Notes: a model not told the origin generated them from the letters alone. Counted from the first letter of the stretch, positions 5,811 through 13,750 are shown. The stretch is DNA of 14,820 nucleotides from Candidatus Woesearchaeota archaeon (GCA_013204355.1 JABMOA010000043.1:1-14820), one strand, 5' to 3'. Numbers and translations are program-made.

Positions 5811-5990
5811 GTTTTTGGAATATGAATTCACTTTAAAATAGTCAGGAAAAATATATCATAAAAATATAATTCCTTCATATTTTTAGGATGCCAAAAGTTT
5901 CTTATGAAATTTTCGTGCATAAATAGTTTCTAAACTCTTCAATTATACGTTTTCTAAACAAGATTTTTTTTATCAAAAAATAAGTGGCAA

Positions 5991-6000
5991 GTTTATTAAA
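5991..6000 (+). promoter_or_regulatory. Archaeal TATA promoter for the methyltransferase gene
   Basis: GTTTATTAAA is centred about 27 bases before the ATG at 6023, consistent with a leaderless message. Confidence 0.5.
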
Positions 6001-6022
6001 GTAGAATCTATTTTTAACGTAA

Positions 6023-6643
6023 ATGGTTAGATCACAACGTGACTTGAGTAGAGAACTTACAAATTTACAATTATTTGAAAATCCGCAATTCAAATTAGAA
6101 CAATATGAAACACCACCACATATTGCAGCAGATTGGATATGGGGCATGGCTCAAAGATCAGAAGTTGCAGGTAAAATTATTTTAGATGCTGGATGTGGTA
6201 CGGGCATCTTAGGATTAGGATTATTATTAATGGGTGCACGTAAAATCTATTTTGTAGAAAAAGATGAATCTGCAATGAAGATTTGTATGGAAAATTACAA
6301 TAAACTGAAAAAAGAATACGAAATTGGTGAAGCTGAATTTATTTTGCATGACATCACATTATTTGATGCACAAGTAGATGTTGTTGTTCAAAATCCTCCT
6401 TTTGGGACTAAAGAAATACATGCCGACAAAGCATTTTTAGAAGTTGCATTTAAATCAGCACCGATTGTATATTCTATGCATAAGTATTCCACAGAAAAAT
6501 TTGTAGAAGCGATTAGTAAAGATTTTGGTTTTACAATCACAAATAAAACAAGATATGAGTTTCCTCTTAAAGCTAAATATGAATTTCATCAGAAGCCTGT
6601 AAAGAATATTGATGTTGGACTTTGGCGCATGGAAAAGGATTAG
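6023..6643 (+). CDS. METTL5-like N6-adenine RNA methyltransferase
   Basis: This is a class I methyltransferase of the archaeal METTL5-like group. Motif I DAGCGTGILG (55-64) binds S-adenosylmethionine, an acidic motif II ends at VEKD (78-81), and NPPF (124-127) is the catalytic motif of enzymes that methylate exocyclic amines. The leading FENPQFKLEQYETPP (18-31) is typical of this family, whose eukaryotic member METTL5 makes m6A in small-subunit rRNA. Action on 16S rRNA is therefore the likely role, by family and not from this sequence. At 206 residues it has the usual length. The ATG lies 27 bases after a TATA box. Its stop overlaps that of the convergent hemerythrin-like gene by two bases. 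Substrate remains an inference; the fold is certain. Confidence 0.88.
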   Translation: MVRSQRDLSRELTNLQLFENPQFKLEQYETPPHIAADWIWGMAQRSEVAGKIILDAGCGTGILGLGLLLMGARKIYFVEKDESAMKICMENYNKLKKEYEIGEAEFILHDITLFDAQVDVVVQNPPFGTKEIHADKAFLEVAFKSAPIVYSMHKYSTEKFVEAISKDFGFTITNKTRYEFPLKAKYEFHQKPVKNIDVGLWRMEKD

Positions 6644-7143
6644 ATTCTATTTTTACATTCTTCCACAAAATCAATATATATTTGTATATTTTGATTATTA
6701 ATTTTATTAAATTCACTTAAAAGAAATTCTTGTTGATTTAAAGTTAAAGCTTCATCTGCCATCGGATAAAGGATATTATCCTCTTTATGAATATGTTCTC
6801 TTAAAAGTTGAATAAATTCATTAGAATTTAATTTAATTTGAGCAACATTATTATTGTTAAGTGCTTCTTCCAATTGTTTAACTAAATTCCTTCCAATATC
6901 ATGTTCATATAGCATCTGTTTTGTAGGGTCACAATGCATTTCAACCTTTCCTAATTCCTTAAATAAAAGGTCCTCTTCTTTTGCATGATGAAATTTATCT
7001 GAATAATTGCGAATAAAACTAATAACTTTGTTAAAAAATAATTTATCAATCACTTCCATATTAGAACATTCCTTTTCTAAGGTAGAAAGAACAGTTAATA
7101 TATTTTGATGTTCATCAGATAATATTTTAGTTGCCTTTTCCAT
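6640..7143 (-). CDS. Hemerythrin-like HHE domain protein
   Basis: This 167-residue protein is a single four-helix hemerythrin-type domain that holds a di-iron centre. Expected ligands are visible: His12 (DEHQN), His53 and Glu57 in HAKEE, His81 (YEHD), and His117 and Glu121 in HIHKED. The spacing fits the HHE family, in which the centre binds oxygen or nitric oxide or acts as a redox or iron sensor. There is no membrane segment or extra domain, so it is a soluble cytoplasmic protein; the exact role is not readable. It has its own TATA box at 7164-7172, 25 bases before the ATG, and lies divergent to the radical SAM gene. It ends within the stop codon of the methyltransferase gene. Confidence 0.88.
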   Translation of the reverse strand: MEKATKILSDEHQNILTVLSTLEKECSNMEVIDKLFFNKVISFIRNYSDKFHHAKEEDLLFKELGKVEMHCDPTKQMLYEHDIGRNLVKQLEEALNNNNVAQIKLNSNEFIQLLREHIHKEDNILYPMADEALTLNQQEFLLSEFNKINNQNIQIYIDFVEECKNRI

Positions 7144-7163
7144 TCAATTAACTGGTTGATGTT

Positions 7164-7172
7164 TGTTTAAAT
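7164..7172 (-). promoter_or_regulatory. Archaeal TATA promoter for the hemerythrin-like gene
   Basis: CATTTAAAC on the minus strand is centred 25 bases before the ATG at 7143. Confidence 0.5.
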
Positions 7173-7207
7173 GTTTTATGGTATTGTGAGATTAATTAGC
7201 AAAACCT

Positions 7208-7220
7208 TAAAAATAAATAT
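7208..7220 (+). promoter_or_regulatory. TATA-like promoter for the radical SAM gene
   Basis: TTAAAAATAAATA is centred about 22 bases before the ATG at 7236. The region is very AT-rich, so the exact box is uncertain. Confidence 0.35.
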
Positions 7221-7235
7221 ATTAATTCTTAATTT

Positions 7236-8381
7236 ATGATCAAATCAAACGACTACTACTCATACAACACCAAAGAACTGCCTGTAGGCTGTCAGTATTG
7301 TGTGAGAGGAGAGAAGATTGTTTTATTTATCACAGGTAATTGTCCTAGGAGATGTTACTTCTGCCCCGTTTCTGATGAAAAATTCGGAAAAGATGTGACG
7401 TTCGCGAATGAAAAAAAGGTTGAAGAATTTAACGACGTAATCAAAGAAGCTGAAAACATGGATGCGAAGGGTGCAGGTATCACTGGTGGCGATCCGTTGA
7501 TGACATTAGATAGAACGTGTGATTTTATTAAGAAACTTAAAAAGAAATTTGGTAAAAAGTTTCATATCCATTTATACACATCATTAAATCTTGCAACGGA
7601 GAAATCTTTGAAGCAATTATATGAAGCTGGATTAGATGAAATCCGTTTCCATTTTGATTTTGATGATAAAAAATTATGGAAAAAAATCAACCTACCAAGC
7701 AAATTTGATTGGGATGTGGGTGTTGAAGTTCCTTTAATTCCAGAAAAGGAAAAAGAAACCAAAGAAATGATTGATTTAATACATGACAAGGTACAGTTCT
7801 TAAATTTGAATGAATTAGAACGTGCTGACAATACATTATCTAAGTTAGATGAACGTGGGATGAAAGTCAAAGAAACATACAGTTATGCGATTAAAGGTTC
7901 ATTAGGATTAGGATTTAAAATCATGAAATATGTTGAAGAGAAGAAGTATCCTTTAGCAGTTCATCTATGTACAGCGAAATTAAAAGATGGGATTTAATTA
8001 ACTAATAGAATCAAACGTGAAGGTGAACATAATCATAAAGCGTTTGATATTGTTGATGAAGAAGGTTTGTTAACAAGAGGCGCATTATATTTATACAATC
8101 TTAAACCAGGATTTGATTATAGGAAGAAATTGGCAACTGTTGATAAGCAGAAGTATATTGTGAAGTTGAAACCTTTGTATGATAGAATCAAGAAGAAGTT
8201 TAAATTATCTGATGATGACATTTTCTTAGATGAAGAGAAACCACGTATTTTAATCAGTAGAAAATTAGTGAAAAAGAAAAAAGCATATTTCTTAGGTATA
8301 GATTTATTTCCTGCAATTGTAACAGAATATCCTACTGCTGATCAGTTAGAGATTGAAGTTGAGTTTTTAACATTATCCTGA
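7236..8381 (+). pseudogene. Radical SAM protein (COG2108 type) interrupted by an in-frame TAA
   Basis: The N-terminal part has the radical SAM cluster motif CPRRCYFC (Cys36, Cys40, Cys43), which binds a 4Fe-4S cluster and cleaves S-adenosylmethionine. It also has GGDPL (about 89-93) and an extra pair, Cys19 and Cys22, ahead of it. GCQYCVRGEKIVLFITGNCP is characteristic of the archaeal group related to pyruvate formate-lyase activating enzyme (COG2108), of unknown reaction. After codon 253 a TAA (7995-7997) interrupts the frame, which then runs open for 127 codons to TGA at 8379. The text around it, KDGI, stop, LTNRIKREG, reads naturally if the stop was a glutamine (CAA to TAA). The second part has no promoter or good start of its own. 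TAA is the ordinary stop of many neighbours. I infer a recent nonsense mutation, a mixed strain population or a base-call error. Confidence 0.75.
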
Positions 8382-9373
8382 AATAAATATTTAGGCAAGA
8401 AAGTTCTTTGATGATATTGGTAAAATTCAATATTGTTGAAATTCTCTATTAAATCTATGAAATTTTCCCTCAACTGAACAATTAAGAAACGTACTTTTGT
8501 TTTTTCTAAGGATTCTACTTCTACTTCCATATCCCAATCTCCTACAGTTTTATTAACTTGAATGATTTCAGGAGTTTTAAGGAAATAATCCATTAAATCA
8601 TTTTCACGTTCTTGAGAGATATTATGTAATTTTAAAAACCATCGTTGCCTAAAAAAACCTAATGCATTAATATCAAGAAGATGTTGAAAACCCCTGATAA
8701 TATTTCTATTTTGTAGGTTTTGTAATATTTTAGTTGCTGTTTTAACATTAAGATTAGTTGCTTTTGCTAATTTTGTTAATCTCACACGAGGGGTGTAAAG
8801 TAGATTTTTGATTATATTTATTTCAGTATCTGTTAATTTTTGGTATTCACGATCTCCACCAATGACAATATCATTTTCAAAATTACTTGTGACACTAACT
8901 TCTTTAAGCAACCGAGACCCTTTTAATAAATAAGAACGAGGATAGAGATGAGTTACAATGTTCAAGATTATTTTATAATTATTTAAGTTTGGAAATTGAC
9001 TAATCATACTTTTCAATTCTTTATTAAAACGAGATGCATTAGGAGCTTGCATTTCTAAAACAAGATCGTATCCTCCAGTTAATTCTGCAATGGAAATAAC
9101 ATAAGGATGCTCCTTAATTTTCTGTAAAATTTTCTCCTTATCTTTTTCACTAATATATCCACCTTTAAAATAGACACGAAATAGATGCAAACCAAAATAA
9201 GAATAATCAATTATGGAGAAAGGTTTTAGAACTAAATTTGTTGTTTCTAACGTCTTTAAATTATATTTTAATCTTTGAGGGCTTCGTTTCATTAATAAAG
9301 CCAAACCTTTCATTTTTAAACGAGCCTGTTCGGTATAAAAAAAAATGATTTCACGTTCAGAAAGGCTAACCAT
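8342..9373 (-). CDS. Tandem Lrp/AsnC-type transcriptional regulator
   Basis: At 343 residues this is about twice the length of a standard Lrp/AsnC regulator, and it contains two modules. Module one has a helix-turn-helix at about 3-50 followed by an effector-type ferredoxin-like domain (about 62-142, HLFRVYFKGGYISEKDKEK onward). Module two starts at about 180 with LTDTEINIIKNLLY, a classic Lrp helix-turn-helix, and ends with a second such domain (about 245-320, VGDWDMEVEVES). Such proteins bind promoter DNA and often sense amino acids; the ligand is not readable here. The TATA box at 9391-9402 is 24 bases before the ATG, and the gene is divergent to the one at 9480. Its last 13 codons overlap the end of the radical SAM frame tail to tail (8342-8381). 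Confidence 0.85.
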   Translation of the reverse strand: MVSLSEREIIFFYTEQARLKMKGLALLMKRSPQRLKYNLKTLETTNLVLKPFSIIDYSYFGLHLFRVYFKGGYISEKDKEKILQKIKEHPYVISIAELTGGYDLVLEMQAPNASRFNKELKSMISQFPNLNNYKIILNIVTHLYPRSYLLKGSRLLKEVSVTSNFENDIVIGGDREYQKLTDTEINIIKNLLYTPRVRLTKLAKATNLNVKTATKILQNLQNRNIIRGFQHLLDINALGFFRQRWFLKLHNISQERENDLMDYFLKTPEIIQVNKTVGDWDMEVEVESLEKTKVRFLIVQLRENFIDLIENFNNIEFYQYHQRTFLPKYLFQDNVKNSTSISN

Positions 9374-9390
9374 CCTTTTGGAATATTTTA

Positions 9391-9402
9391 TTTTTATATA
9401 AA
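9391..9402 (-). promoter_or_regulatory. Archaeal TATA promoter for the tandem Lrp gene
   Basis: TTTATATAAAAA on the minus strand is centred 24 bases before the ATG at 9373, at leaderless distance. Confidence 0.55.
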
Positions 9403-9445
9403 TCTTGCTAAATTAAAGGATAAAAATAAAAAAAACCTTCCCAGT

Positions 9446-9473
9446 AAATATAAATATAGTTATTAGTATACTA
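9446..9473 (+). promoter_or_regulatory. TATA promoter with a 10-bp palindrome near the start site
   Basis: AAATATAAATATAG (9446-9459) is centred 27 bases before the ATG at 9480. Between box and start lies TAGTATACTA (9464-9473), a perfect 10-bp palindrome that could be an operator. The divergent gene encodes an Lrp-type regulator, which is a candidate binder by position only. Confidence 0.45.
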
Positions 9474-9479
9474 GTTTAC

Positions 9480-10265
9480 ATGACATCTTCCCCCCTCTTC
9501 GAATGGCTTGTAATGTACCATTTAGAAAAAAATCTTAGCCCTAGATCAGAGTATTTATCTCATGGAGATATGCCTTTTGCACCAGAAGGAGAGGAAGTTG
9601 AAGGCTCTTTTGGTTGTTTGATTATTGAAAATGGAGATACACTTGCAGAACGTTTGAGAGAAGAAAGAATTATCTTAGATAGGCGCCACCCACAATTTAA
9701 ACCCGCAAATGATTATGATGAATTTCAAGATTACTTAGTTAAAAATGGAAAAAAAGATGGTGCCTTTATTTATGATAGTTTAAATCAAAGAGTTGCGCGG
9801 GTTAATAGGCTATCTAACAATACACCTCAAATGGATGAAGTTAGAGGATATCAGACAAATTTAATCCCAAATGATTTCATATTTGATGGAAGAACCCAAA
9901 CCCTTATAGAAAGGGATATTGATGATCACGTTGGTACAAAAACGGATTTAGCAATAGTTATTCCTGAAGCATATACAACTGATGATAGTCATGTTCAAGC
10001 ATACCAAATCAAAAGAACCGCATATGGAAATTTAGGATTAGGTAAAGTAACTCACTTTGCGAAAGGTGGATTACAAAGAGAATTTTTCTTTGATTACATC
10101 CCTACTGGAGATAATAAATCAGAACTAATGGGTGTTTATCGTACGTATCATCAAGAAGATGGGAAAGTACAATTATTAGCTGAAAGGAAAGTTCCTTTAA
10201 GTTATATTTCTAAGGAATCATTAGAGCAAATTTTTGCAGAAGAAATTTTAAGAGATGCTGCTTAA
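9480..10265 (+). CDS. Probable divergent DAC-domain (diadenylate cyclase-like) protein
   Basis: The middle of this 261-residue protein resembles a DAC domain, which makes c-di-AMP from ATP. KKDGAFIYD (91-99) matches the conserved DGA motif. GTKTDLAIVIPEAYTTDD (152-169) lines up with the family's GTRHRAA..sE.tDA block. KVTHFAKGGLQREF (189-202) resembles the following strand and its 'nGkl.r.l' turn. Instead of RHR the sequence has KTD, and the distance from DGA to this block is about 60 residues against roughly 33 in typical members, so an insertion (about 112-148) is present. I infer a related fold with changed or lost activity, for example a nucleotide-binding sensor. The gene is leaderless and stands alone between the divergent Lrp gene and the convergent adenylosuccinate synthetase gene. 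The resemblance is by eye and could be wrong. Confidence 0.5.
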   Translation: MTSSPLFEWLVMYHLEKNLSPRSEYLSHGDMPFAPEGEEVEGSFGCLIIENGDTLAERLREERIILDRRHPQFKPANDYDEFQDYLVKNGKKDGAFIYDSLNQRVARVNRLSNNTPQMDEVRGYQTNLIPNDFIFDGRTQTLIERDIDDHVGTKTDLAIVIPEAYTTDDSHVQAYQIKRTAYGNLGLGKVTHFAKGGLQREFFFDYIPTGDNKSELMGVYRTYHQEDGKVQLLAERKVPLSYISKESLEQIFAEEILRDAA

Positions 10266-10271
10266 AATCAT

Positions 10272-11639
10272 TTAACGATAAATCATCTCACCTCTACCTG
10301 GGCCAATGCAAATAGCTTCAGTTTTCACACCTACTGCTTTATCATGGTCAATTACAAATTCTTGTAGAGGTTGAGGTAAACTTTCAAACCCACCTTCAAC
10401 ATAATCCATTCTTCTTTGCTTTAATAATGTATCAACAAGTTCAGGATCAGATAAATCACGGTCACCCTCCCACAATTTCCAATTATAGGTTTTATCTTGG
10501 AAAATCGGTGCAACTCCATTAAGATTTAAAGGAACTTCATTAACATTTTTATCATTATAATGATACCCAACACATACTTTCAATTCTACATCTTGAACAC
10601 AATCTGCACGGGTTAAATAAATAGAATCACAATCATTAAGGATTACTCCATGTTTAATATTAACCCAATCAGGCCATCCTGCTCTTCTTCTTCTTCCAGT
10701 TGTTGCACCCCATTCACCAGAAGCAGAAATTACAGATTCTAATTCTTCAGAATCGGTAACCATTTTTCCTGAACCAACTCTTGTTCCATAAATTTTTTCA
10801 ACACCTACAATTTTAAATTGGCCACGCGGTAATCCTAAACTTGGAAAAGCATGTGGTGCCAATAAATGAGAAGAAGTTGTATCAGGAATTGTTCCCATGT
10901 CAACATCAATCATTTTTCCTTGTGCGCCTTCAATAATAATATGATTACCATCACTTAAATAATCAGCTAAACGATATTCTAAACGTTCAAGATAATTTTT
11001 AAATTGTTTTCTTAGTGGTTCATGTATTTCTAATAATTCATCAAAACAATCATCCATATAATTTAATGCAAGCACATGAGCATGATTCAACTCATATTTT
11101 TTAAATTCTAAAACGTTACGTAACTTATCTGGAAACTTATCAGAAACGTAATCTGCCATTGTAATACGTGTATTTCTTCTTGCATTATCAACATAAAATG
11201 GACCGATACCGGATTTAGTCGTTCCGATTTTATCAATTCGTTTTGATTCCTGCCAAGCATCAATTTTACGATGATAATCAAATTTCACACCAGTTCTTTC
11301 TGAGATCATGATGCGACCATTATAATTGAATAATTCTTCTGCAGATTTCAACTCTTTTAAGAAAAGTAATGGATCAAAAGCAACGTTAGGGCCAATTGCA
11401 ACATCTGCATTACTTACAAGACCGCTTGGTGCTGCATGTGTTACAAATTTTTGTAAAGAACCATCAGGCATAGGAACATATAATGAATGACCTGCGTTAT
11501 CTCCACCTTGAAAACGTACGGTTACAACACGTTTCCCATCATCTTGTTGTTGAGCTCTTATAACAGCATCATCAACCACTCTTCCTTTTCCTTCATCACC
11601 AGCTTGTAAACCGACGATACATTCTAATATTTGTGCCAT
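10272..11639 (-). CDS. purA: Adenylosuccinate synthetase
   Basis: This enzyme joins IMP and aspartate using GTP, the first step from IMP to AMP. Visible motifs are the N-terminal loop GLQAGDEGKG (10-19) with catalytic Asp15, GGDNAGHS (45-52) with catalytic His51, GTTKSGIGP in the IMP site, EGAQGKMIDVDMGT, GTRVGSG, GATTGRRRRAGW, the guanine-binding LTRAD and the closing GPGRGEMI. At 455 residues it is slightly longer than usual (about 430), with a short insertion near residues 28-37. Several near-invariant positions differ: the usual Trp before GDEGKG is Ala, GGNNAGHT is GGDNAGHS, and LTKLD is LTRAD. The catalytic Asp is kept, which argues against the phage PurZ variant. The TATA box at 11661-11670 is 26 bases before the ATG. 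Confidence 0.95.
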   Translation of the reverse strand: MAQILECIVGLQAGDEGKGRVVDDAVIRAQQQDDGKRVVTVRFQGGDNAGHSLYVPMPDGSLQKFVTHAAPSGLVSNADVAIGPNVAFDPLLFLKELKSAEELFNYNGRIMISERTGVKFDYHRKIDAWQESKRIDKIGTTKSGIGPFYVDNARRNTRITMADYVSDKFPDKLRNVLEFKKYELNHAHVLALNYMDDCFDELLEIHEPLRKQFKNYLERLEYRLADYLSDGNHIIIEGAQGKMIDVDMGTIPDTTSSHLLAPHAFPSLGLPRGQFKIVGVEKIYGTRVGSGKMVTDSEELESVISASGEWGATTGRRRRAGWPDWVNIKHGVILNDCDSIYLTRADCVQDVELKVCVGYHYNDKNVNEVPLNLNGVAPIFQDKTYNWKLWEGDRDLSDPELVDTLLKQRRMDYVEGGFESLPQPLQEFVIDHDKAVGVKTEAICIGPGRGEMIYR

Positions 11640-11660
11640 GTATTTGCATTGAAGAATTCT

Positions 11661-11670
11661 GGTTTAAATA
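11661..11670 (-). promoter_or_regulatory. Archaeal TATA promoter for purA
   Basis: TATTTAAACC on the minus strand is centred about 26 bases before the ATG at 11639, at leaderless distance. Confidence 0.6.
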
Positions 11671-11710
11671 GATTTATGTAAAGCAATCCTTATAATCCGA
11701 TAGGGGAAAT

Positions 11711-11750
11711 CATTTAAATAGAAAGAAATTACTTCTATAGAAAAAAGAGT
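11711..11750 (+). promoter_or_regulatory. TATA promoter and ribosome site for the three-gene unit
   Basis: CATTTAAATAG (11711-11721) is centred 40 bases before the ATG at 11756, giving a leader of about 15 bases. That leader contains AAGAGTGA (11746-11753), a plausible Shine-Dalgarno site. Unlike the single genes, this unit is probably translated with a leader. Confidence 0.45.
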
Positions 11751-11755
11751 GAAAT

Positions 11756-13204
11756 ATGTTTAACGGCCCATTAACGCAAGCAGAACTAGTACAAGCAAGA
11801 GAAGCACTTGATAGAACTGAAAAATGGGAAGAGAAGCGAAGAGAATTACTTCTAAAATCGCAAGAACAACGATTTGCATTAAAAAATAAATTAAATTTGA
11901 AAAATATGATTGCTGTTCATCTCACCAATTATTTTCCAAAAGGTGGTGTGATTACAACAAAAGCTAGTCATGAAATTGACTATGAAGGAAAAAAAATTAA
12001 ATTTCCTCGCCATAGTATTCATTTTTCACTTAATTCACCCGTATCAAGTCATATGTATGGAGATTGGGATGGTGCAAAATTTGCTATTTTAATACCACTC
12101 AATAAAATTGCAAATAGAATTGTCACTTTAAATCCAGTTGACACATGGGTTATTGGTAAATTAAAATTGCCTCCAGGAAGTTTTATTATGGGGTCTGCAA
12201 ATGCTTTGAGAAGAAAATTTATTTCAGGCGTAAAATTAATTCCTGTTGAAGAAGATTTACATCAAGCTGTAAAAGATTTTATTACACAAAAAGGTTTACC
12301 TGTTTCAAACATTGGCATGTGGGGATGGAGTTTTGATGCTGAAAACCTAGAACTTGCAACACGCCTCGTAACAGGAGGATTAAACCCATTAGGTTCTTTT
12401 GATGGTGGAGATTTAGATAAACTTTCTAGAGATTTAGGTTATGGTGTAGGAACACATACAGGTTCACTTTTTTCTAACATTGAATCAGTTTTTCAAGCAG
12501 TTATTAATAGTCTAACTTCTGAAAAATTTGCCATGAGTGAAGAACAGGCAATTAGTGTTAATAACCAAATTGACAATTATCTTGATCAATTAAAAGAATT
12601 TATTGACAAAAGAGAAAAAACAGGATTAAGTACAGCTGAACGTTCTGCGTTAGAAAATATCGAGAAAGTTCTTAAACATTGTAAAGAAGAATTGAAATTA
12701 ATTAAACATAGAGCAATTAGGAAAACATTTGGATCTATGGAAAAAATTGATTCTGTTGAAGATCTTGGAGAAACTGAAAAGAAATGGTTGATGAGAGAAC
12801 AAATATTAGTAAATAAGTTAAAAAATTCATTAGCAGAACATGATGTAAGAAAATCTGAAAAACTTTTACGAAAAATTGGAAGAATTGAAAAAAGAGTTTA
12901 TCAAAAATATCAAAGATTCAAAGAACGTCTAGATGAATTGACAAAAAACACAAAGTTTTCAGTGGATATTAGCGATATAAGAAAAGAAATGGATTTAGGT
13001 GAAGCTTTTTTAGCGAAGTTTTTTTCAATGAGTGCTGGGTCAGAATATGGTACTTTAAAATATTTTTTTGAAAAAAAAGAATGGGACAAAGCTGAAGAAT
13101 TTGTTAAAAATCTTGAACATTGGATTTTACAATTAGAAATTCTAATTCAAGATTTACATGAGGTATTAGAAGCAAGAAAAAAGAAATTTGAAGAGGGATT
13201 TTAA
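11756..13204 (+). CDS. Unknown 482-residue protein with an N-terminal globular domain and C-terminal coiled coils
   Basis: I do not recognise the family. The N-terminal domain (about residues 50-165) has several patterned strands: AVHLTNYFPKGGVI, PRHSIHFSLNSPV, GAKFAILIPL and TWVIGKLKLPPGSFIMG. His55 and His86 are candidates for functional residues. A Gly-rich segment follows (about 206-238, GGLNPLGSFDGGD and GYGVGTHTG). From about 270 to the end the protein is charged and helical with long coiled-coil stretches. No membrane segment or signal peptide is seen. It heads a unit with the two following short genes (gaps of 1 and -1 bases), so the three products probably act together. The leader carries a Shine-Dalgarno-like site. 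A nucleic-acid or enzyme role cannot be chosen from the sequence. Confidence 0.85.
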   Translation: MFNGPLTQAELVQAREALDRTEKWEEKRRELLLKSQEQRFALKNKLNLKNMIAVHLTNYFPKGGVITTKASHEIDYEGKKIKFPRHSIHFSLNSPVSSHMYGDWDGAKFAILIPLNKIANRIVTLNPVDTWVIGKLKLPPGSFIMGSANALRRKFISGVKLIPVEEDLHQAVKDFITQKGLPVSNIGMWGWSFDAENLELATRLVTGGLNPLGSFDGGDLDKLSRDLGYGVGTHTGSLFSNIESVFQAVINSLTSEKFAMSEEQAISVNNQIDNYLDQLKEFIDKREKTGLSTAERSALENIEKVLKHCKEELKLIKHRAIRKTFGSMEKIDSVEDLGETEKKWLMREQILVNKLKNSLAEHDVRKSEKLLRKIGRIEKRVYQKYQRFKERLDELTKNTKFSVDISDIRKEMDLGEAFLAKFFSMSAGSEYGTLKYFFEKKEWDKAEEFVKNLEHWILQLEILIQDLHEVLEARKKKFEEGF

Positions 13205-13205
13205 A

Positions 13206-13544
13206 ATGAAAATAACAATAGATACGAAAGAAGATTCTCATGAAGATATGAAACATGTTCTTGAGATGCTCACAAACTTATTACAAAAAGGTGCTGTTGT
13301 AAATACAGCTGGGATGATGTCCATGTTTGATTCTGAACCTGTAAAAGAAGAACCTGCAATGCCAATGAGCATGTTTAACACACCTGTGAAAGAGAGTGGA
13401 GATGCACAGTTGTTTGGGATGAGTCAACGTCAACAAGGAATCCAACAAAACGAGACGCCACCTGATTTCTCTGCATTCTTAAATTTAACAAAAGAAAATC
13501 AAGAAGATGATGAAAATCATGAACCACAAGTGGAGTATTTCTAA
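13206..13544 (+). CDS. Unknown 112-residue 'KITIDTKED' protein
   Basis: The N-terminus MKITIDTKEDSHEDMKHVLE, followed by a short helix (MLTNLLQ), resembles a small conserved protein I associate with DPANN archaea, of unknown function. The rest is low-complexity, Gln, Glu, Pro and Met rich, and probably disordered. It contains two related blocks, MSMFDSEPVKE and MSMFNTPVKE, and ends in QVEYF, which looks like a short binding peptide. I chose the ATG at 13206 because it follows GAGGGA in the end of the upstream gene. A TTG at 13188 in the same frame is less likely. It starts one base after the 482-residue gene's stop, and its own stop overlaps the next start (TAATG), so translation of the three genes is probably coupled. 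Confidence 0.75.
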   Translation: MKITIDTKEDSHEDMKHVLEMLTNLLQKGAVVNTAGMMSMFDSEPVKEEPAMPMSMFNTPVKESGDAQLFGMSQRQQGIQQNETPPDFSAFLNLTKENQEDDENHEPQVEYF

Positions 13545-13750
13545 TGATAGAAGCAATATTATTTTATGGTGTATTAATTGACATGATTAGCTATAATCTA
13601 GTTGCATGGTTTGATGGAACATGGTACAAAAAGAAATTTAGTTTCTTTGCACGATACTTTCCTGTTGCAAAAGGTTTAGGACTTTACTATCTTCTCATTG
13701 TATTATGGTTAGGATTTGCGTTGTGGAGAATGAATGTTTTATTTTGGTGA
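13544..13750 (+). CDS. Small membrane protein, 68 residues, unknown function
   Basis: The protein has two hydrophobic helices, at about residues 2-23 and 45-66 (GLYYLLIVLWLGFALW). They are joined by a Trp, Lys and Phe-rich loop (FDGTWYKKKFSFFARYF) that is basic and so probably cytoplasmic. Its ATG overlaps the stop of the preceding gene by one base, which suggests coupled translation and a shared role. It may anchor the upstream 482- and 112-residue proteins at the membrane; this is inferred only from gene order. Its TGA stop lies three bases from the end of the convergent gene at 13754. Confidence 0.75.
   Translation: MIEAILFYGVLIDMISYNLVAWFDGTWYKKKFSFFARYFPVAKGLGLYYLLIVLWLGFALWRMNVLFW

Noticed and set aside
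5902..6147. Minus-strand open frame of 81 codons upstream of the methyltransferase
   Set aside because: Overlaps the methyltransferase start and promoter, has a composition unlike real proteins here and lacks a promoter or ribosome site.
7562..7870. Minus-strand open frame of 102 codons
   Set aside because: Lies inside the radical SAM gene, Ser and Lys rich, no promoter; a shadow.
10272..11639. PurZ (2-aminoadenine pathway) instead of PurA
   Set aside because: PurZ replaces the catalytic aspartate of the GDEGKG loop, which is present here as Asp15.
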